Below, piece by piece: positions 17,152 to 25,950 of a stretch of 64,000 nucleotides of DNA. A program made the translations under genes and the position numbers. The notes beneath the pieces are model-generated. The model saw only the letters and a list, made by a program, of their open reading frames with translations, was not told the DNA's origin and did no database searches. The DNA is from Deltaproteobacteria bacterium (GTDB taxonomy: Bacteria; Bdellovibrionota; Bdellovibrionia; Bdellovibrionales; Bdellovibrionaceae). The stretch lies in the NCBI GenBank assembly GCA_017302835.1, contig JAFLCC010000003.1, forward strand, positions 248,001-312,000, read 5' to 3'. Numbering within the stretch: the first letter of the stretch is position 1; every line of letters begins with the position of its first letter.

Positions 17152-18348
17152 CTAGCAGTCTAAACCAAGGACTTGCCAAAACTCGGGAAAACTTTTGCTC
17201 ACGACTTCTGGGTGTTTTATTTTAATTGGAAATCCTTGGGATAAAATCAAGGATGCGGCAAATGCGAGTCGGTGATCATGGTCTGTATCATACTCGAATG
17301 GCTGGGCATTTGGTTTGCTTTTTTTTGCAGGCTGAATGATCATACCATCGGTAAGAGGAGTATTTTCTACGTTAATAGCATTCAATAAATCGGCTATTTT
17401 GGCAATGCGATTTGATTCTTTATGAATCAACTGGGGAGCACCAAAGAGTTTTGAAGGTGTCGAGGCAAAAGCACACAAGACAGCAAGTACGGGAAATAAA
17501 TCGGGACAAGAATTTAAATTAGCGTCTAAGCCTTTAAAGTGTTTGACGGGAAAAATTTTTAAAACTTGTTCATTTTCATTTAAAAGAAAAGGTATTTCCA
17601 TACGTTTAAAAAAATCCAAAAACTCGATATCGGGTTGAAGGCTTGGGTAAGGAAACTTTTCAAATTGTGCTTCTCCGTTTAGAACAGAAAAGGCGGCTAC
17701 GGCAAATAAAGAGCTTAAATCACTTTCAGCCTGGTAACTATTAACCTCTACTTGGCTTTTGGCAGGGATGACTAATTTATTTTCCGAAAACGTAATTTTC
17801 ATTCCTAAAGCTTTTACAAGTTTAATAGTCATTTGAAGATAACCTTCACTCATCGGAGATCCTATCATTTTTAAATTTAAATCTTGATTTAGATTCCAGG
17901 CATTCAAGAGAATTCCAGAAGCAAACTGACTAGAGACATTGCGATGAACCTCCAGTGGCTGAGAAAGATTTTTCCAACCCTCGGAATGCAATATCATGCG
18001 ATCTTTTGAAAGATCATAAAGAACTCCCAATTTAGACAATAAATCTAAAAGATCTTGTTGTGGCCTCTGGAAAAGTCTTTCGCTGCCTTTTAAAATATGT
18101 TTTCCTGGGATGCGGCTTAGGCGCAGGCCTAAAAAGCGAAGAACCGTTCCCGCGGCTCCACAATCGAATTCTTGACAAAGATTTAAGGGTTCATTTTTCA
18201 GCTGATGAATGGCGTGAACCATTTTGACAACATCATCACAGTTGGAAGATCCTTCAATTTTTAATTTTTGAGAATAAGAAGAGCAAATTAAAGCTCTATT
18301 CATAATGGACTTAGAAGCAGGGATAATTCCTTTAAAATGAAACTTCAT
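17152..18348 (-). CDS. aroA: 3-phosphoshikimate 1-carboxyvinyltransferase (EPSP synthase)
   Basis: 398 aa, a little shorter than the common 420-440. It joins shikimate-3-phosphate and PEP. Recognisable parts are PASKSIMNRALICSSYS, FDCGAAGTVLRFLG (where many enzymes have NAGT), SERLFQRPQ, SSQFASGILLNA, and the ESNRIAKIADLL and DHDHRLAFAASL catalytic stretches. The start ATG is 1 bp past the aroF stop, so tyrA-aroF-aroA form one tight unit. The degenerate NAGT motif is worth noting for glyphosate-type sensitivity but does not weaken the assignment. Confidence 0.94.
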   Translation of the reverse strand: MKFHFKGIIPASKSIMNRALICSSYSQKLKIEGSSNCDDVVKMVHAIHQLKNEPLNLCQEFDCGAAGTVLRFLGLRLSRIPGKHILKGSERLFQRPQQDLLDLLSKLGVLYDLSKDRMILHSEGWKNLSQPLEVHRNVSSQFASGILLNAWNLNQDLNLKMIGSPMSEGYLQMTIKLVKALGMKITFSENKLVIPAKSQVEVNSYQAESDLSSLFAVAAFSVLNGEAQFEKFPYPSLQPDIEFLDFFKRMEIPFLLNENEQVLKIFPVKHFKGLDANLNSCPDLFPVLAVLCAFASTPSKLFGAPQLIHKESNRIAKIADLLNAINVENTPLTDGMIIQPAKKSKPNAQPFEYDTDHDHRLAFAASLILSQGFPIKIKHPEVVSKSFPEFWQVLGLDC

Positions 18349-18349
18349 T

Positions 18350-19399
18350 CTATTTAGTTACTTTCATTTGAGGGATGCTTGTTTGCACATTTCTTCCCAT
18401 GATTTTTCCCATTCCTACAATTTTTTCCATTAAAGACTCAAAGTCACTAGGCAACAGGGCTTGGGGGCCATCGGAAAGGGCTTCTTCGGGCTTATCATGA
18501 ACTTCGATAATTAAAGAATCAGCACCGGCAGCCATTCCTGCCAAGGCCATAGGGGCCACTAGGTAACGATGACCTGTACCATGACTGGGATCCACAACCA
18601 CTGGAAGATGAGTTAAACTTTTGAGAATGGGCACCACGTTTAAGTCCAAAGTGTTTCGTGAAAACTGAGTATCAAAGGATCTAATTCCTCGCTCACAAAG
18701 AAGCACCTTGCTGTTTCCACCCGCCAAAATATATTCGGCACTCATCAACCATTCTTCGACAGTGGCGGACATTCCTCGTTTGAGTAAAATAGGTTTGTCA
18801 ATTTTTCCGAGCTCTTTGAGCAAAGCAAAGTTCTGCATGTTTCTGGCGCCTATTTGAATGATATCCACATAATCCAACATCATTTTTAAGCCATCATAGT
18901 CCATGGCTTCGGAAACAATAGGCAAACCAGTTTCCTTTGAGGCCATTTGTAAAATTTTGAGTCCATCCAAACCCATTCCCTGAAATGCGTAGGGGGAGCT
19001 TCGAGGTTTAAAGGCACCGCCGCGAAGGACTGTGGCTCCCGCTTTTTTGACAGCTTTTGCGATGCGCATGGTTTGATTTTCACTTTCGACGGAACAAGGA
19101 CCAGCCATCACATTAAAATGTTTGGGGCCAAATAAAACCCCCTTAATATTAAATTCGGTCCCTTGTGGCTTTGCCGCTAAGGCGGCTAATTTAAACGGCT
19201 TTGAGATTCTGAGAACACTCTCGATTTCTGGAAAAACTTCAAATGAATTTAAAGAAATTTTCTCTGTTTTTCCTAACACGCTCACCGTCATCTGCTCACG
19301 TCCTTCGACAATATGAGGACTAGCGCCCAATTCTTTTATCTTATTTAAAACATCTTGGATATTTTCTGGCTTTAATCCTCTTTTAATAATGATGATCAT
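18350..19399 (-). CDS. aroF: 3-deoxy-7-phosphoheptulonate synthase (DAHP synthase, type I-beta)
   Basis: 349 aa. An N-terminal ferredoxin-like or ACT-like regulatory domain (residues 1 to about 75) precedes the TIM barrel, as in the Thermotoga-type enzyme. Signatures are AGPCSVES, GGAFKPRSSPYAFQG, QIGARNMQNFALL, LLKRG and DPSHGTGHR. It commits PEP and erythrose-4-phosphate to the shikimate pathway. The N-terminal domain would allow feedback control by an aromatic amino acid or chorismate/prephenate; this is inferred from relatives. Its ATG overlaps the tyrA stop (ATGA). Confidence 0.95.
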   Translation of the reverse strand: MIIIIKRGLKPENIQDVLNKIKELGASPHIVEGREQMTVSVLGKTEKISLNSFEVFPEIESVLRISKPFKLAALAAKPQGTEFNIKGVLFGPKHFNVMAGPCSVESENQTMRIAKAVKKAGATVLRGGAFKPRSSPYAFQGMGLDGLKILQMASKETGLPIVSEAMDYDGLKMMLDYVDIIQIGARNMQNFALLKELGKIDKPILLKRGMSATVEEWLMSAEYILAGGNSKVLLCERGIRSFDTQFSRNTLDLNVVPILKSLTHLPVVVDPSHGTGHRYLVAPMALAGMAAGADSLIIEVHDKPEEALSDGPQALLPSDFESLMEKIVGMGKIMGRNVQTSIPQMKVTK

Positions 19400-20652
19400 G
19401 GCTGTTTCCTTTTTTTGTATATCTTTTCGTAAATAAACTGTGCTTTGATAAATAATTCCTTCAAATGGCTTTGTTGAGAGGACGATCCTTCAACCACCTT
19501 TCTCACATATTGAAAATTTTTTTCAAACTGAGTCATGGCCGTTGTGATAAATTGATTATTTTTTCTAATAATAGGCTCCCACATTTTATAATCAGATCCA
19601 CTGAGCCTTAAGAAATCTCTGGCAGAACTTGGAATCAAAGAATACAAGTCATCGGTATAATTTTTATCCAAGGTTATTCCATAAACCATAGATAGGAGTT
19701 GAGTCAAATGGCTTGAATAAGCCAATCGTTCATTGTGCACTTCCCATGGTGTGATGACAACTTCAGCTCCTAATTTTTTAGCAAGAATTTGGGAGGCTTC
19801 CAGCGCTAGATTATCTACATTTTCAGAAGGTGAAAGGCATAGGGTTTTTCCATAAAACAAATCACCTTGTGCGGCTTGGTATCCGCTTAGTTCTTTTCCT
19901 GCTAATGGGTGAAAACCGATAACATTGTCTATGGGTTCTTGAACGCTTCCCAGATTTAAAGTCAGCACGTTCTTTTTAGTTACGGCTTTCCCAAATTCAG
20001 CATTCTTATCGATGGGGGCTGCTAAAAAAATCACATTTAACTCGTCAGAAAGCTTGTTGGTGAGATTGTCAATTGAAACTAACTGGAATTTCGATTGAGT
20101 TTTACTTTCATTCCATTTTTCGAACTCGATCTTGTCGAGGTGCGGGTCATGGATCAAAAAGTTCCATTCGGGAAAGGATTCCTTAAGTGCTAAGGCTATG
20201 GAGGCGCCAATGAGTCCAAATCCAAAAAAACCAAAAGACCCTTTCTTTTTAAGAAGCGAGTTGGGCGAGGATTCTGAAATAAGCGATCGTGCCTTTTCAA
20301 TATTTCTAAAAAAATCAATCATTTTTATAAATAAGGATTGAATTTCAGAATCATTTAAAAAATGACGTTTTGTTTTTGTTGTTTTTTCTATAATTTGTTG
20401 TTCTCTTAATGGATCATAGACATCAATTAAATTATTTTTTTTCCATTCACCAACTTTAAATACTAAAGAAGCTCTTTTGTCGAACAATTGAATTAGTTGC
20501 TGGTCTATGAAATCAATTTCATTTCGCAGTGATTGCAGAGAAATTTCTTTGGTAGGATTGGTAGGAGACGATTTTTTATTATCAATCATTTTTCTCATCT
20601 TGTTCCAAGGTTTTGTTTTAACTGGGTTTGTATTATATGTACTTTCGGACAT
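19396..20652 (-). CDS. tyrA: Bifunctional chorismate mutase / prephenate dehydrogenase
   Basis: 418 aa. An AroQ-type chorismate mutase helix bundle (LRNEIDFIDQQLIQLFDKRASLV, residues about 40-125) is followed by an NAD-dependent prephenate dehydrogenase (GFFGFGLIGASIALAL, VIFLAAPI, GFHPLAGKE, catalytic-type HNERLAYSSHLTQL). It turns chorismate into 4-hydroxyphenylpyruvate, the substrate of the hppD product at 1.4 kb. The first 35 residues are polar and unlike the family; starts at 20598 or 20589 are possible alternatives, and no clear Shine-Dalgarno sequence decides. A TATAAT hexamer (minus strand, 20695-20700) lies about 43 bp upstream, suggesting the operon promoter is there. Confidence 0.92.
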   Translation of the reverse strand: MSESTYNTNPVKTKPWNKMRKMIDNKKSSPTNPTKEISLQSLRNEIDFIDQQLIQLFDKRASLVFKVGEWKKNNLIDVYDPLREQQIIEKTTKTKRHFLNDSEIQSLFIKMIDFFRNIEKARSLISESSPNSLLKKKGSFGFFGFGLIGASIALALKESFPEWNFLIHDPHLDKIEFEKWNESKTQSKFQLVSIDNLTNKLSDELNVIFLAAPIDKNAEFGKAVTKKNVLTLNLGSVQEPIDNVIGFHPLAGKELSGYQAAQGDLFYGKTLCLSPSENVDNLALEASQILAKKLGAEVVITPWEVHNERLAYSSHLTQLLSMVYGITLDKNYTDDLYSLIPSSARDFLRLSGSDYKMWEPIIRKNNQFITTAMTQFEKNFQYVRKVVEGSSSQQSHLKELFIKAQFIYEKIYKKRKQP

Positions 20653-20720
20653 GTAAAAAAAAATTCAATACCTTTGGTTTAATATTCATCTGTTATTATA
20701 TTTTATTTTCATTTCTAAAA

Positions 20721-20784
20721 GTGTTTTATTTTAAGTCGTTTAGTTTTTCTTTGTTTAGCGGTTTAACAAAAAATTGAAACAATA
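20721..20784 (+). repeat. Diverged 64-bp repeat, copy A
   Basis: It aligns without gaps to 22547-22610 at roughly 70-75 percent identity by eye. Shared blocks are TTTATTTTAAG, then CG, GTTT, and GGTTT-ACAA-AA. Copy B precedes the prepilin gene and has a TTTGACA block, where copy A has TTTAACA. It is probably a duplicated promoter region. Confidence 0.5.
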
Positions 20785-20843
20785 ACACTCTTGTTCAACA
20801 ATGGCAGGTAATTTCTTAAAGTACTTTTTCCGCTAGGGAATCA

Positions 20844-21281
20844 TTAGATCAAAATATTAGTTTGGCAACTTGATTGCAGTGTAATCAAGTTGCGTGTCCC
20901 ATTAATGCCAGCACTATCAGAATGACAAGTGAGGCAATTATTTTTAAAAATAGCCAGATCCCCTGTTCCCATAAGTTGATTGTAAGTGATAGAGTCAGGT
21001 AAATTTAAATTTTCAGGAATTTCCTCATCTGGATTGCACACAGCATTTGCTTTTGCAAGGGGAGTGACTTCTTCAAAGGCTAAAGAAAGCGAATCAGAAG
21101 CATTTGCTTTGTCAAAAACGAGGATTTGTGAGTTATTACTAATCATAACAGTTGTCTTGGTATTATTACAAATTGTATCATTTAAGATTCGATAGACTGT
21201 TGCATCAGGGATCCTTACACCATTAAATAAAAATGCTAAATTTTTGAATTTATAAACTGGATCTAAAGTAGTGGATGTCAT
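20844..21281 (-). pseudogene. Remnant of a cytochrome-c-like exported protein gene
   Basis: A 145-codon frame ending in a heme-type CLTCH motif (FKNNCLTCHSDSAG) and stopping about 20 residues later, far short of a full cytochrome c domain. The frame stays open 12 codons upstream of the first ATG with protein-like sequence, and there is no signal peptide although a heme motif implies export. Both ends therefore look eroded. No Shine-Dalgarno sequence precedes the ATG. The last codons lie in a hairpin (20865-20893). An intact small redox protein is less likely. Confidence 0.55.
20865..20893. repeat. 11-bp perfect inverted repeat (hairpin)
   Basis: Arms 20865-20875 (GCAACTTGATT) and 20883-20893 are perfect complements around a 7-base loop. 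It lies inside the 3' end of the cytochrome-c-like remnant. No T-tract follows on either strand, so it is not a classical intrinsic terminator. Confidence 0.7.
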
Positions 21282-21375
21282 TTTAATAGATTTGATTTTT
21301 ATTTGAAGGTCTGAATATTATCAAAATTCTCATCGATGATGATCAATTCAGGATAAAAAGAAGCACTAGAAAAAA

Positions 21376-22353
21376 CTAGGGACTTGGGGGTGTAATAATT
21401 TTGAGGTTTTCTAAAAAATATACTACTTTTGGAAGGATTTCTTCTGGGAAATTGACGAGATCATGTTTTGTAATTGTTTCAGCCAATCGTTCTCTTGCGT
21501 ATTTATCAGTAATCTCTCCTAGTTGGGTATTAAGATCTTTTAAATAAATAATTTGGGACAACCTAGAATTTTGTCGCGAGGTTGTGAAATCCTTTAGCAA
21601 GGAGTTCTTTTGTTTGTTCGAGTACCGCTCTCGTTCAAAAGTAAGTTCCATAAATCGTAAAATATTTCTTAAGTTTTTTCGAACTTGGTGAACTTCATCA
21701 ACTTTTACATCTGTGGCTTGCTTAATAATAGATTCAGTTTGTTCGATGATTTGTTTAAAATAAGCAGAGCTTGAAGTAAGTGAAGCTGGTGAGCTGTCTC
21801 TGATAAGTTTTTTGAAATCGATTTGGCTTAGACTTTCCTTAAGTTTAATAATTTTAACTATAACATTTTGATGGGCCTTCATTTGTTGGGATGCCTTCAC
21901 TTGCGTTGTTTCAGGATCATCTTTTGATTCGTTGGGATCAGTTTCTAAATAGTCTTTAACTCCACCTAGTTTTACAACAAACATATTAAACTTTTCAGGA
22001 ATAGAATGATCTGTGGAGAACAATTCAAAGGCAGATCTTAAAAGGGATGAGGATTTTCTAAGATCGCTCAACTCCTTGATTTCGATCTCAGTCAATTCAT
22101 GCTGAGGTGTGGATTTAATTCTTTCGAGAAGGGTTTTAAGGCGTTTGATAGTCAAATCGTTTAAATCAGTTAAAAATTGGTTGTAGGTCATTGTTAATAT
22201 GTGCTTGGATTCTTTTTGGTTAACTAATTGAAGAGTAAATTCATTTGGAGGCAGTGTTTTAAGATATTGGGTTAAGCAAGAGAATGACTCCGCGCTGAGT
22301 GATAACGAAATATAACTGACCGTAAGAAACAGAAAAATACCTTTATTCCTCAT
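21376..22353 (-). CDS. Exported helical protein, possibly CHAD-like
   Basis: 325 aa. The signal peptide GIFLFLTVSYISLSLSAES has a likely cleavage site after LSA. The remainder is predicted to be almost all helix and rich in Lys, Glu and Leu. The segment EVHQVRKNLRNILRFMELTFERER, followed later by LKDLNTQLGEITD, resembles the HxxR repeats of polyphosphate-binding CHAD domains, though only one such unit is convincing and CHAD proteins are normally cytoplasmic. I would call it unknown with a weak CHAD resemblance. It is divergent from the prepilin gene across a 327-bp gap. Confidence 0.65.
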   Translation of the reverse strand: MRNKGIFLFLTVSYISLSLSAESFSCLTQYLKTLPPNEFTLQLVNQKESKHILTMTYNQFLTDLNDLTIKRLKTLLERIKSTPQHELTEIEIKELSDLRKSSSLLRSAFELFSTDHSIPEKFNMFVVKLGGVKDYLETDPNESKDDPETTQVKASQQMKAHQNVIVKIIKLKESLSQIDFKKLIRDSSPASLTSSSAYFKQIIEQTESIIKQATDVKVDEVHQVRKNLRNILRFMELTFERERYSNKQKNSLLKDFTTSRQNSRLSQIIYLKDLNTQLGEITDKYARERLAETITKHDLVNFPEEILPKVVYFLENLKIITPPSP

Positions 22354-22680
22354 TTTATAAACACTCCATTATATTTTACTATTTAGGGTAAGTAGCAATT
22401 CTAAGGCCTTAAATGCCATTTCCTATTAATTTGTATACCAGCTCTGCCCTCCTAGTCAGTTTGTGTGGCGCCCTTTTGTTTAGTAAATGAACATGAGGGT
22501 GACAATATACAAGAAATAAAAGCAATCTTTCATTTTCTTTTTTAAGGTGGTTTATTTTAAGACGCTTTGGTTTCCACTGTTAAAAGGTTTGACAAGAATT
22601 AGAAAGAATATGGCTTAATAAAACTATCTATGCAGTGCTTGGATCTTGTTAATTGAGATATTGTTCGAGATAATGAAAGA
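22354..22680. other. 327-bp divergent intergenic region
   Basis: It separates the helical exported protein (-) from the prepilin (+). It contains copy B of the 64-bp repeat (22547-22610). Inside that copy is a TTTGACA block that could be a -35 element for the prepilin gene, although no strong -10 at standard spacing is obvious. I saw no small ORF with a ribosome-binding site and no RNA gene. Confidence 0.45.
22547..22610 (+). repeat. Diverged 64-bp repeat, copy B
   Basis: Partner of 20721-20784. It lies about 70 bp upstream of the prepilin start and contains TTTGACA near its right part. Similarity to copy A runs ungapped through the whole segment and fades on both sides. Confidence 0.5.
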
Positions 22681-23895
22681 ATGATATTTAAGTTGATCAA
22701 AAATTTTCGCGGTATTTCACTTGTTGAGGTATTGGTTGCTTCCGGTGTTGCCATCGTGGCTCTTCTGGCTTTTACGACGATGCTGATCAATCAACAAAAA
22801 GAAACAGAGGCTCTTTCGCAAAAGTTAGCGACCCTTGATTTAGAAAGATTTATACTTTCGGCAAGTGCTTCTGGTGATATCTGTACCAAAGATTTTACTG
22901 CAAATAGCGCAAGCTTTACGTTTCCTACTGCTAATTTTCCTCCGCAAGGATCTATTGCTGTTAACAATCTATATTTGTCGGCGACATCGATCCAAGTTAT
23001 CGCAACGGCTGGATTGCCCGTAAAAGGTTCAGGAGCTTTTCAAATCAAAGATATATTGCTTTCTGATATTACAGGTACTCCTGGCAACTATATGGCCATT
23101 ATGAAAATTTCTTTTCAAGGGGGAATTCGACCTATTAAGCCGCTTGATTTTTCTCTAAAGTTATCAGTTAGTGTTGCTGGCCAGAATACGGTTATTGTTG
23201 GGTGTCCAGGTATCGGCACTGCGGGTACAATACCCCTCACCAATTTTCAGATTTTTAACTTACCTGGGAACTACACCTTTATGGTCCCTCCAGGAGTTGC
23301 AGCAATTTTAGTCGAGGCCTGGGGCGGAGGCGGAGGCGGCGGAGGATCCTCTTTTGGCGCTAATGCTGCCGGTGGAGGAGGTGGCGGCGGCGGCGGTGGA
23401 TATGGAAAAGCCATTATTTCTGTAACGCCAGGGCAAGTTTTTCCTCTTGTTGTCGGTGCTGGTGGACATGGAGGTATTGGGTCCGGTGTTGTCTGTTGTG
23501 TTAATGGGGGCAATGGTAGCGATGGCGGCAATTCAACATTTGGAGCAGGACCTTTATTGCAAGCAACCGGAGGAATTGGAGGCAAAGGACCCATTTTTGT
23601 AGCAATTCATAGTGCTGGTCAAGGAGGGGCCGGAGGGAGTGCTAATGGTGTTGGTTCCGTTTTTGTTGCTAAGGGGGGTAACGGTGGAACAGCGCCCTGG
23701 ACATACCTATCCAATCTGAGCTGCTCAGGAGCCAGCGGAGGAAGTGCTGGTGGAGGCGGTGGCGGTGGAGGAGGTCAACTAGCACCAGGATCGGCACCAG
23801 GTGGAGGCGGCGGTGGTGGAACCAAATATGATGATCTAATTAAGGCCTATTCTGGCGGCGCAGGAGCCGTTGGTCAGGTCAATGTTTGGTGGTAA
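22681..23895 (+). CDS. Type IV prepilin-like protein with glycine-rich C-terminal domain
   Basis: 404 aa. The class III signal is textbook: NFRG (Gly11) then ISLVEVLVA with Glu at +5 and a hydrophobic helix to about residue 37. Residues 38-185 form a pilin-like globular part. From about 192 there is PGNYTFMVPPGVAAILVEAW followed by long poly-Gly tracts to the end, resembling glycine-rich tail or adhesin domains (PxGVxxIxVExWGxGG). It is likely assembled or displayed by a type IV pilus or type II secretion machine after prepilin peptidase cleavage. No assembly genes are adjacent. GC content rises sharply in the glycine-rich half because of GGN codons. The gene ends 5 bp from a convergent AraC gene. 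Confidence 0.85.
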   Translation: MIFKLIKNFRGISLVEVLVASGVAIVALLAFTTMLINQQKETEALSQKLATLDLERFILSASASGDICTKDFTANSASFTFPTANFPPQGSIAVNNLYLSATSIQVIATAGLPVKGSGAFQIKDILLSDITGTPGNYMAIMKISFQGGIRPIKPLDFSLKLSVSVAGQNTVIVGCPGIGTAGTIPLTNFQIFNLPGNYTFMVPPGVAAILVEAWGGGGGGGGSSFGANAAGGGGGGGGGGYGKAIISVTPGQVFPLVVGAGGHGGIGSGVVCCVNGGNGSDGGNSTFGAGPLLQATGGIGGKGPIFVAIHSAGQGGAGGSANGVGSVFVAKGGNGGTAPWTYLSNLSCSGASGGSAGGGGGGGGGQLAPGSAPGGGGGGGTKYDDLIKAYSGGAGAVGQVNVWW

Positions 23896-23900
23896 TCTAG

Positions 23901-24695
23901 TTAAAAGTTTCGATAATCACTGGGTAGCTGTCCAACGATTTTTTTGAAAGTATCAATAAATTTAGAAAGGGAATTGTATCCCACCTCTAAGGCGATTTCT
24001 GTAATTGTCATCTGTGTTTCTTTTAATAACTGTCTTGCTTTATCCATTCGAATCAGAATTAAATAATCTTTTGGAGTTATCCCTGTCTCTTTTAAAAAGA
24101 GGCGGCTTAAATTTCTTTGACTCAGACCACTTTCTTTTGAAAGCTTGTCCATGGAAATTCCAGAAATATTTACGTCCAATAGTTGAATTGATTTCTTGAT
24201 CCTTTCGTCCCCAATTTTACCTTCAAGGTGCTGAAGGGCCATGTGATTTTGCTGAAGACCAGCACCTTGTATCGATTCAATTAATGTTTGTATCAAGGCT
24301 GAAATAAAATACTTTACCCCTTCCATTTTGGGGTGGATTAGCAGATGAAATAATAATTCTTTGGCAAGGGAATTACAGGGCATGGAAAGAGTTGGAAATT
24401 TTTTTGTGCTCTGTTTTTTCCATAACTCATCTTGAATTAAACAAATCACTCTTTCACCAGACCCTTGGGAGGTAGAAGAAAAACGATGATCGATCTTTGG
24501 TGGGACGTAGAGCATTCTTCCTGGGCCTGCTTTAAAAAACTTATGATTATGCTCAACTTTGATTTCCCCTTGCAAAGGGAGAAAAAATTCATGCTCCTCA
24601 TGAGTATGTCGACCAACCTCATGGCTGGGAATCTTTTGGTGTATAATCATGACTCCAGGAAAATGAACGATGATATCTTTAAACTTGGTAACCAT
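23901..24695 (-). CDS. AraC-family transcriptional regulator with N-terminal cupin
   Basis: 264 aa. The N-terminal 90 residues are a cupin-like sensor (HEVGRHTHEEHEFFLPLQGEI, KAGPGRMLYVPP). The C-terminal 100 residues carry the two AraC helix-turn-helix motifs (SMDKLSKESGLSQRNLSRLFLKETG and TITEIALEVGYNSLSKFIDTFKK). AAGGA lies 5 bp before the ATG. It is divergent from the DUF4143 ATPase; the 106 bp between them hold two inverted repeats, 24724-24744 (TATTCTA/TAGAATA) and 24770-24804. The ligand and target genes are unknown. Confidence 0.92.
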   Translation of the reverse strand: MVTKFKDIIVHFPGVMIIHQKIPSHEVGRHTHEEHEFFLPLQGEIKVEHNHKFFKAGPGRMLYVPPKIDHRFSSTSQGSGERVICLIQDELWKKQSTKKFPTLSMPCNSLAKELLFHLLIHPKMEGVKYFISALIQTLIESIQGAGLQQNHMALQHLEGKIGDERIKKSIQLLDVNISGISMDKLSKESGLSQRNLSRLFLKETGITPKDYLILIRMDKARQLLKETQMTITEIALEVGYNSLSKFIDTFKKIVGQLPSDYRNF

Positions 24696-24769
24696 AAAAT
24701 CCTTGATTCCTTCCTTCGTTGTCTATTCTAACAAAAATAGAATAAAGATCGTTATTAAAAAAATGTTGT

Positions 24770-24804
24770 CATACTCCATTATTTTTAATAAAATACGGAG
24801 TATG
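24770..24804 (+). promoter_or_regulatory. Inverted repeat overlapping the start codon of the DUF4143 gene
   Basis: CATACTCC (24770-24777) and GGAGTATG (24797-24804) are perfect 8-bp inverted arms around an AT-rich, itself partly palindromic 19-bp spacer. The right arm contains the ATG at 24802 and the GGAG just before it. A protein bound here, or an RNA hairpin, could block translation or transcription. The autoregulation idea is inference. Confidence 0.55.
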
Positions 24805-25950
24805 TACCCGCGTTTTTTTAACTATATGAAATCACAAAGTTTTTTTCTTCTTGGACCAAGGGGCACAGGGAAGTCAACATGGTTAAGAGCCCAGTTTCCA
24901 GAAGCTCTTTATATAGATTTATTATCAGAAGGGCTTTTTCAAGAATTTTTACGGCACCCAGAATCTCTAAGGGAGCGAATCTTGGCCCAAGCTAGACCAA
25001 AGGATTGGGTTATCCTTGATGAAATACAGAGAGTGCCGGAGTTATTGAATGAGGTACAAAGATTAATGTCTGAACGACAGCAAAAATTTATCTTAACAGG
25101 GTCAAGTGCTCGAAAGCTAAAAAAAAATCATGCAAATTTGCTTGCTGGTCGTGCCATGACTAAATTTTTTTCTCCGTTGACGGCCACTGAATTAGGGGAT
25201 CATTTTGATATTCATCACTCTTTGAAGTTTGGTCATTTGCCCATGACTTTTAGCACAGAGTCACCAAGGGATTATCTAAAAAGTTATGTTGGAACTTATC
25301 TCAGAGAAGAGGTTCAGCAAGAGGCTTTAGTTAGAAATCTTTCCGTTTTCGCTTATTTTCTGGAGGTTCTTGCCTTTTCCCAAGGACAGGTTGTCAGTGT
25401 CAGCGCAATGGCTACTGACTGTGGGGTCGATCAAAAAACCGCAGAGGCCTATATCCAGCTCACTGAAGATCTATTGATAGCCCACAGGATTCCGGTCTTT
25501 CAAAAAAAATCAAAAAGAAAAATGTCGGTGAAACCTAAATTTTATTATTTTGATGTCGGAGTTTACAGAGCCTTAAGAAAAATTGGACCCTTAGATTCAG
25601 ACGAAGAGATCCAGGGAGCGGCTATTGAAACACTTATCTTTCAGGAGATCCGTGCTCAAATTCACAATTTAAATTTGGATTTGGAAATATTTTTCTATAG
25701 GACTCAGAATAAAATAGAAGTGGATTTTATTCTCTATGGTGAAGATGGATTGTTTGCAATTGAAGTCAAGCGCAATCATCGAATTCAACCAGAAGACTTG
25801 AAGGGACTTGCACTCGTTCACTTGGATTATCCCAAAGCAAAACTATTTTTGATTTATTCAGGAAATGAAGAACGTGTTATAAATGAGTCTATTCATGCGG
25901 TTCCTATTCAGAAATTTTTAAAAGAATTACCTTCCTATTTACAGGGATAA
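24802..25950 (+). CDS. AAA_14/DUF4143 ATPase
   Basis: About 382 aa from the ATG at 24802, where the protein opens as family members do (YPRFFNYMKSQSFFLLGPRGTGKSTW). It has Walker A GPRGTGKST, Walker B VILDEIQRVPELL, sensor-type LTGSSARKLK, then the DUF4143 C-terminal domain with a PD-(D/E)XK-like signature (EVDFILYGEDGLFAIEVKR). The longer frame from 24670 overlaps the AraC 5' end and is unlikely. These ATPases are widespread stand-alone genes of unknown role that transfer easily. The start codon is embedded in an inverted repeat. Confidence 0.88.
   Translation: MYPRFFNYMKSQSFFLLGPRGTGKSTWLRAQFPEALYIDLLSEGLFQEFLRHPESLRERILAQARPKDWVILDEIQRVPELLNEVQRLMSERQQKFILTGSSARKLKKNHANLLAGRAMTKFFSPLTATELGDHFDIHHSLKFGHLPMTFSTESPRDYLKSYVGTYLREEVQQEALVRNLSVFAYFLEVLAFSQGQVVSVSAMATDCGVDQKTAEAYIQLTEDLLIAHRIPVFQKKSKRKMSVKPKFYYFDVGVYRALRKIGPLDSDEEIQGAAIETLIFQEIRAQIHNLNLDLEIFFYRTQNKIEVDFILYGEDGLFAIEVKRNHRIQPEDLKGLALVHLDYPKAKLFLIYSGNEERVINESIHAVPIQKFLKELPSYLQG

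Noticed and set aside
23271-23594. Proline-rich open frame on the minus strand (107 codons)
   Set aside because: It is the complement of the GGN-rich half of the prepilin gene; poly-Gly codons read backwards give poly-Pro and no stops.
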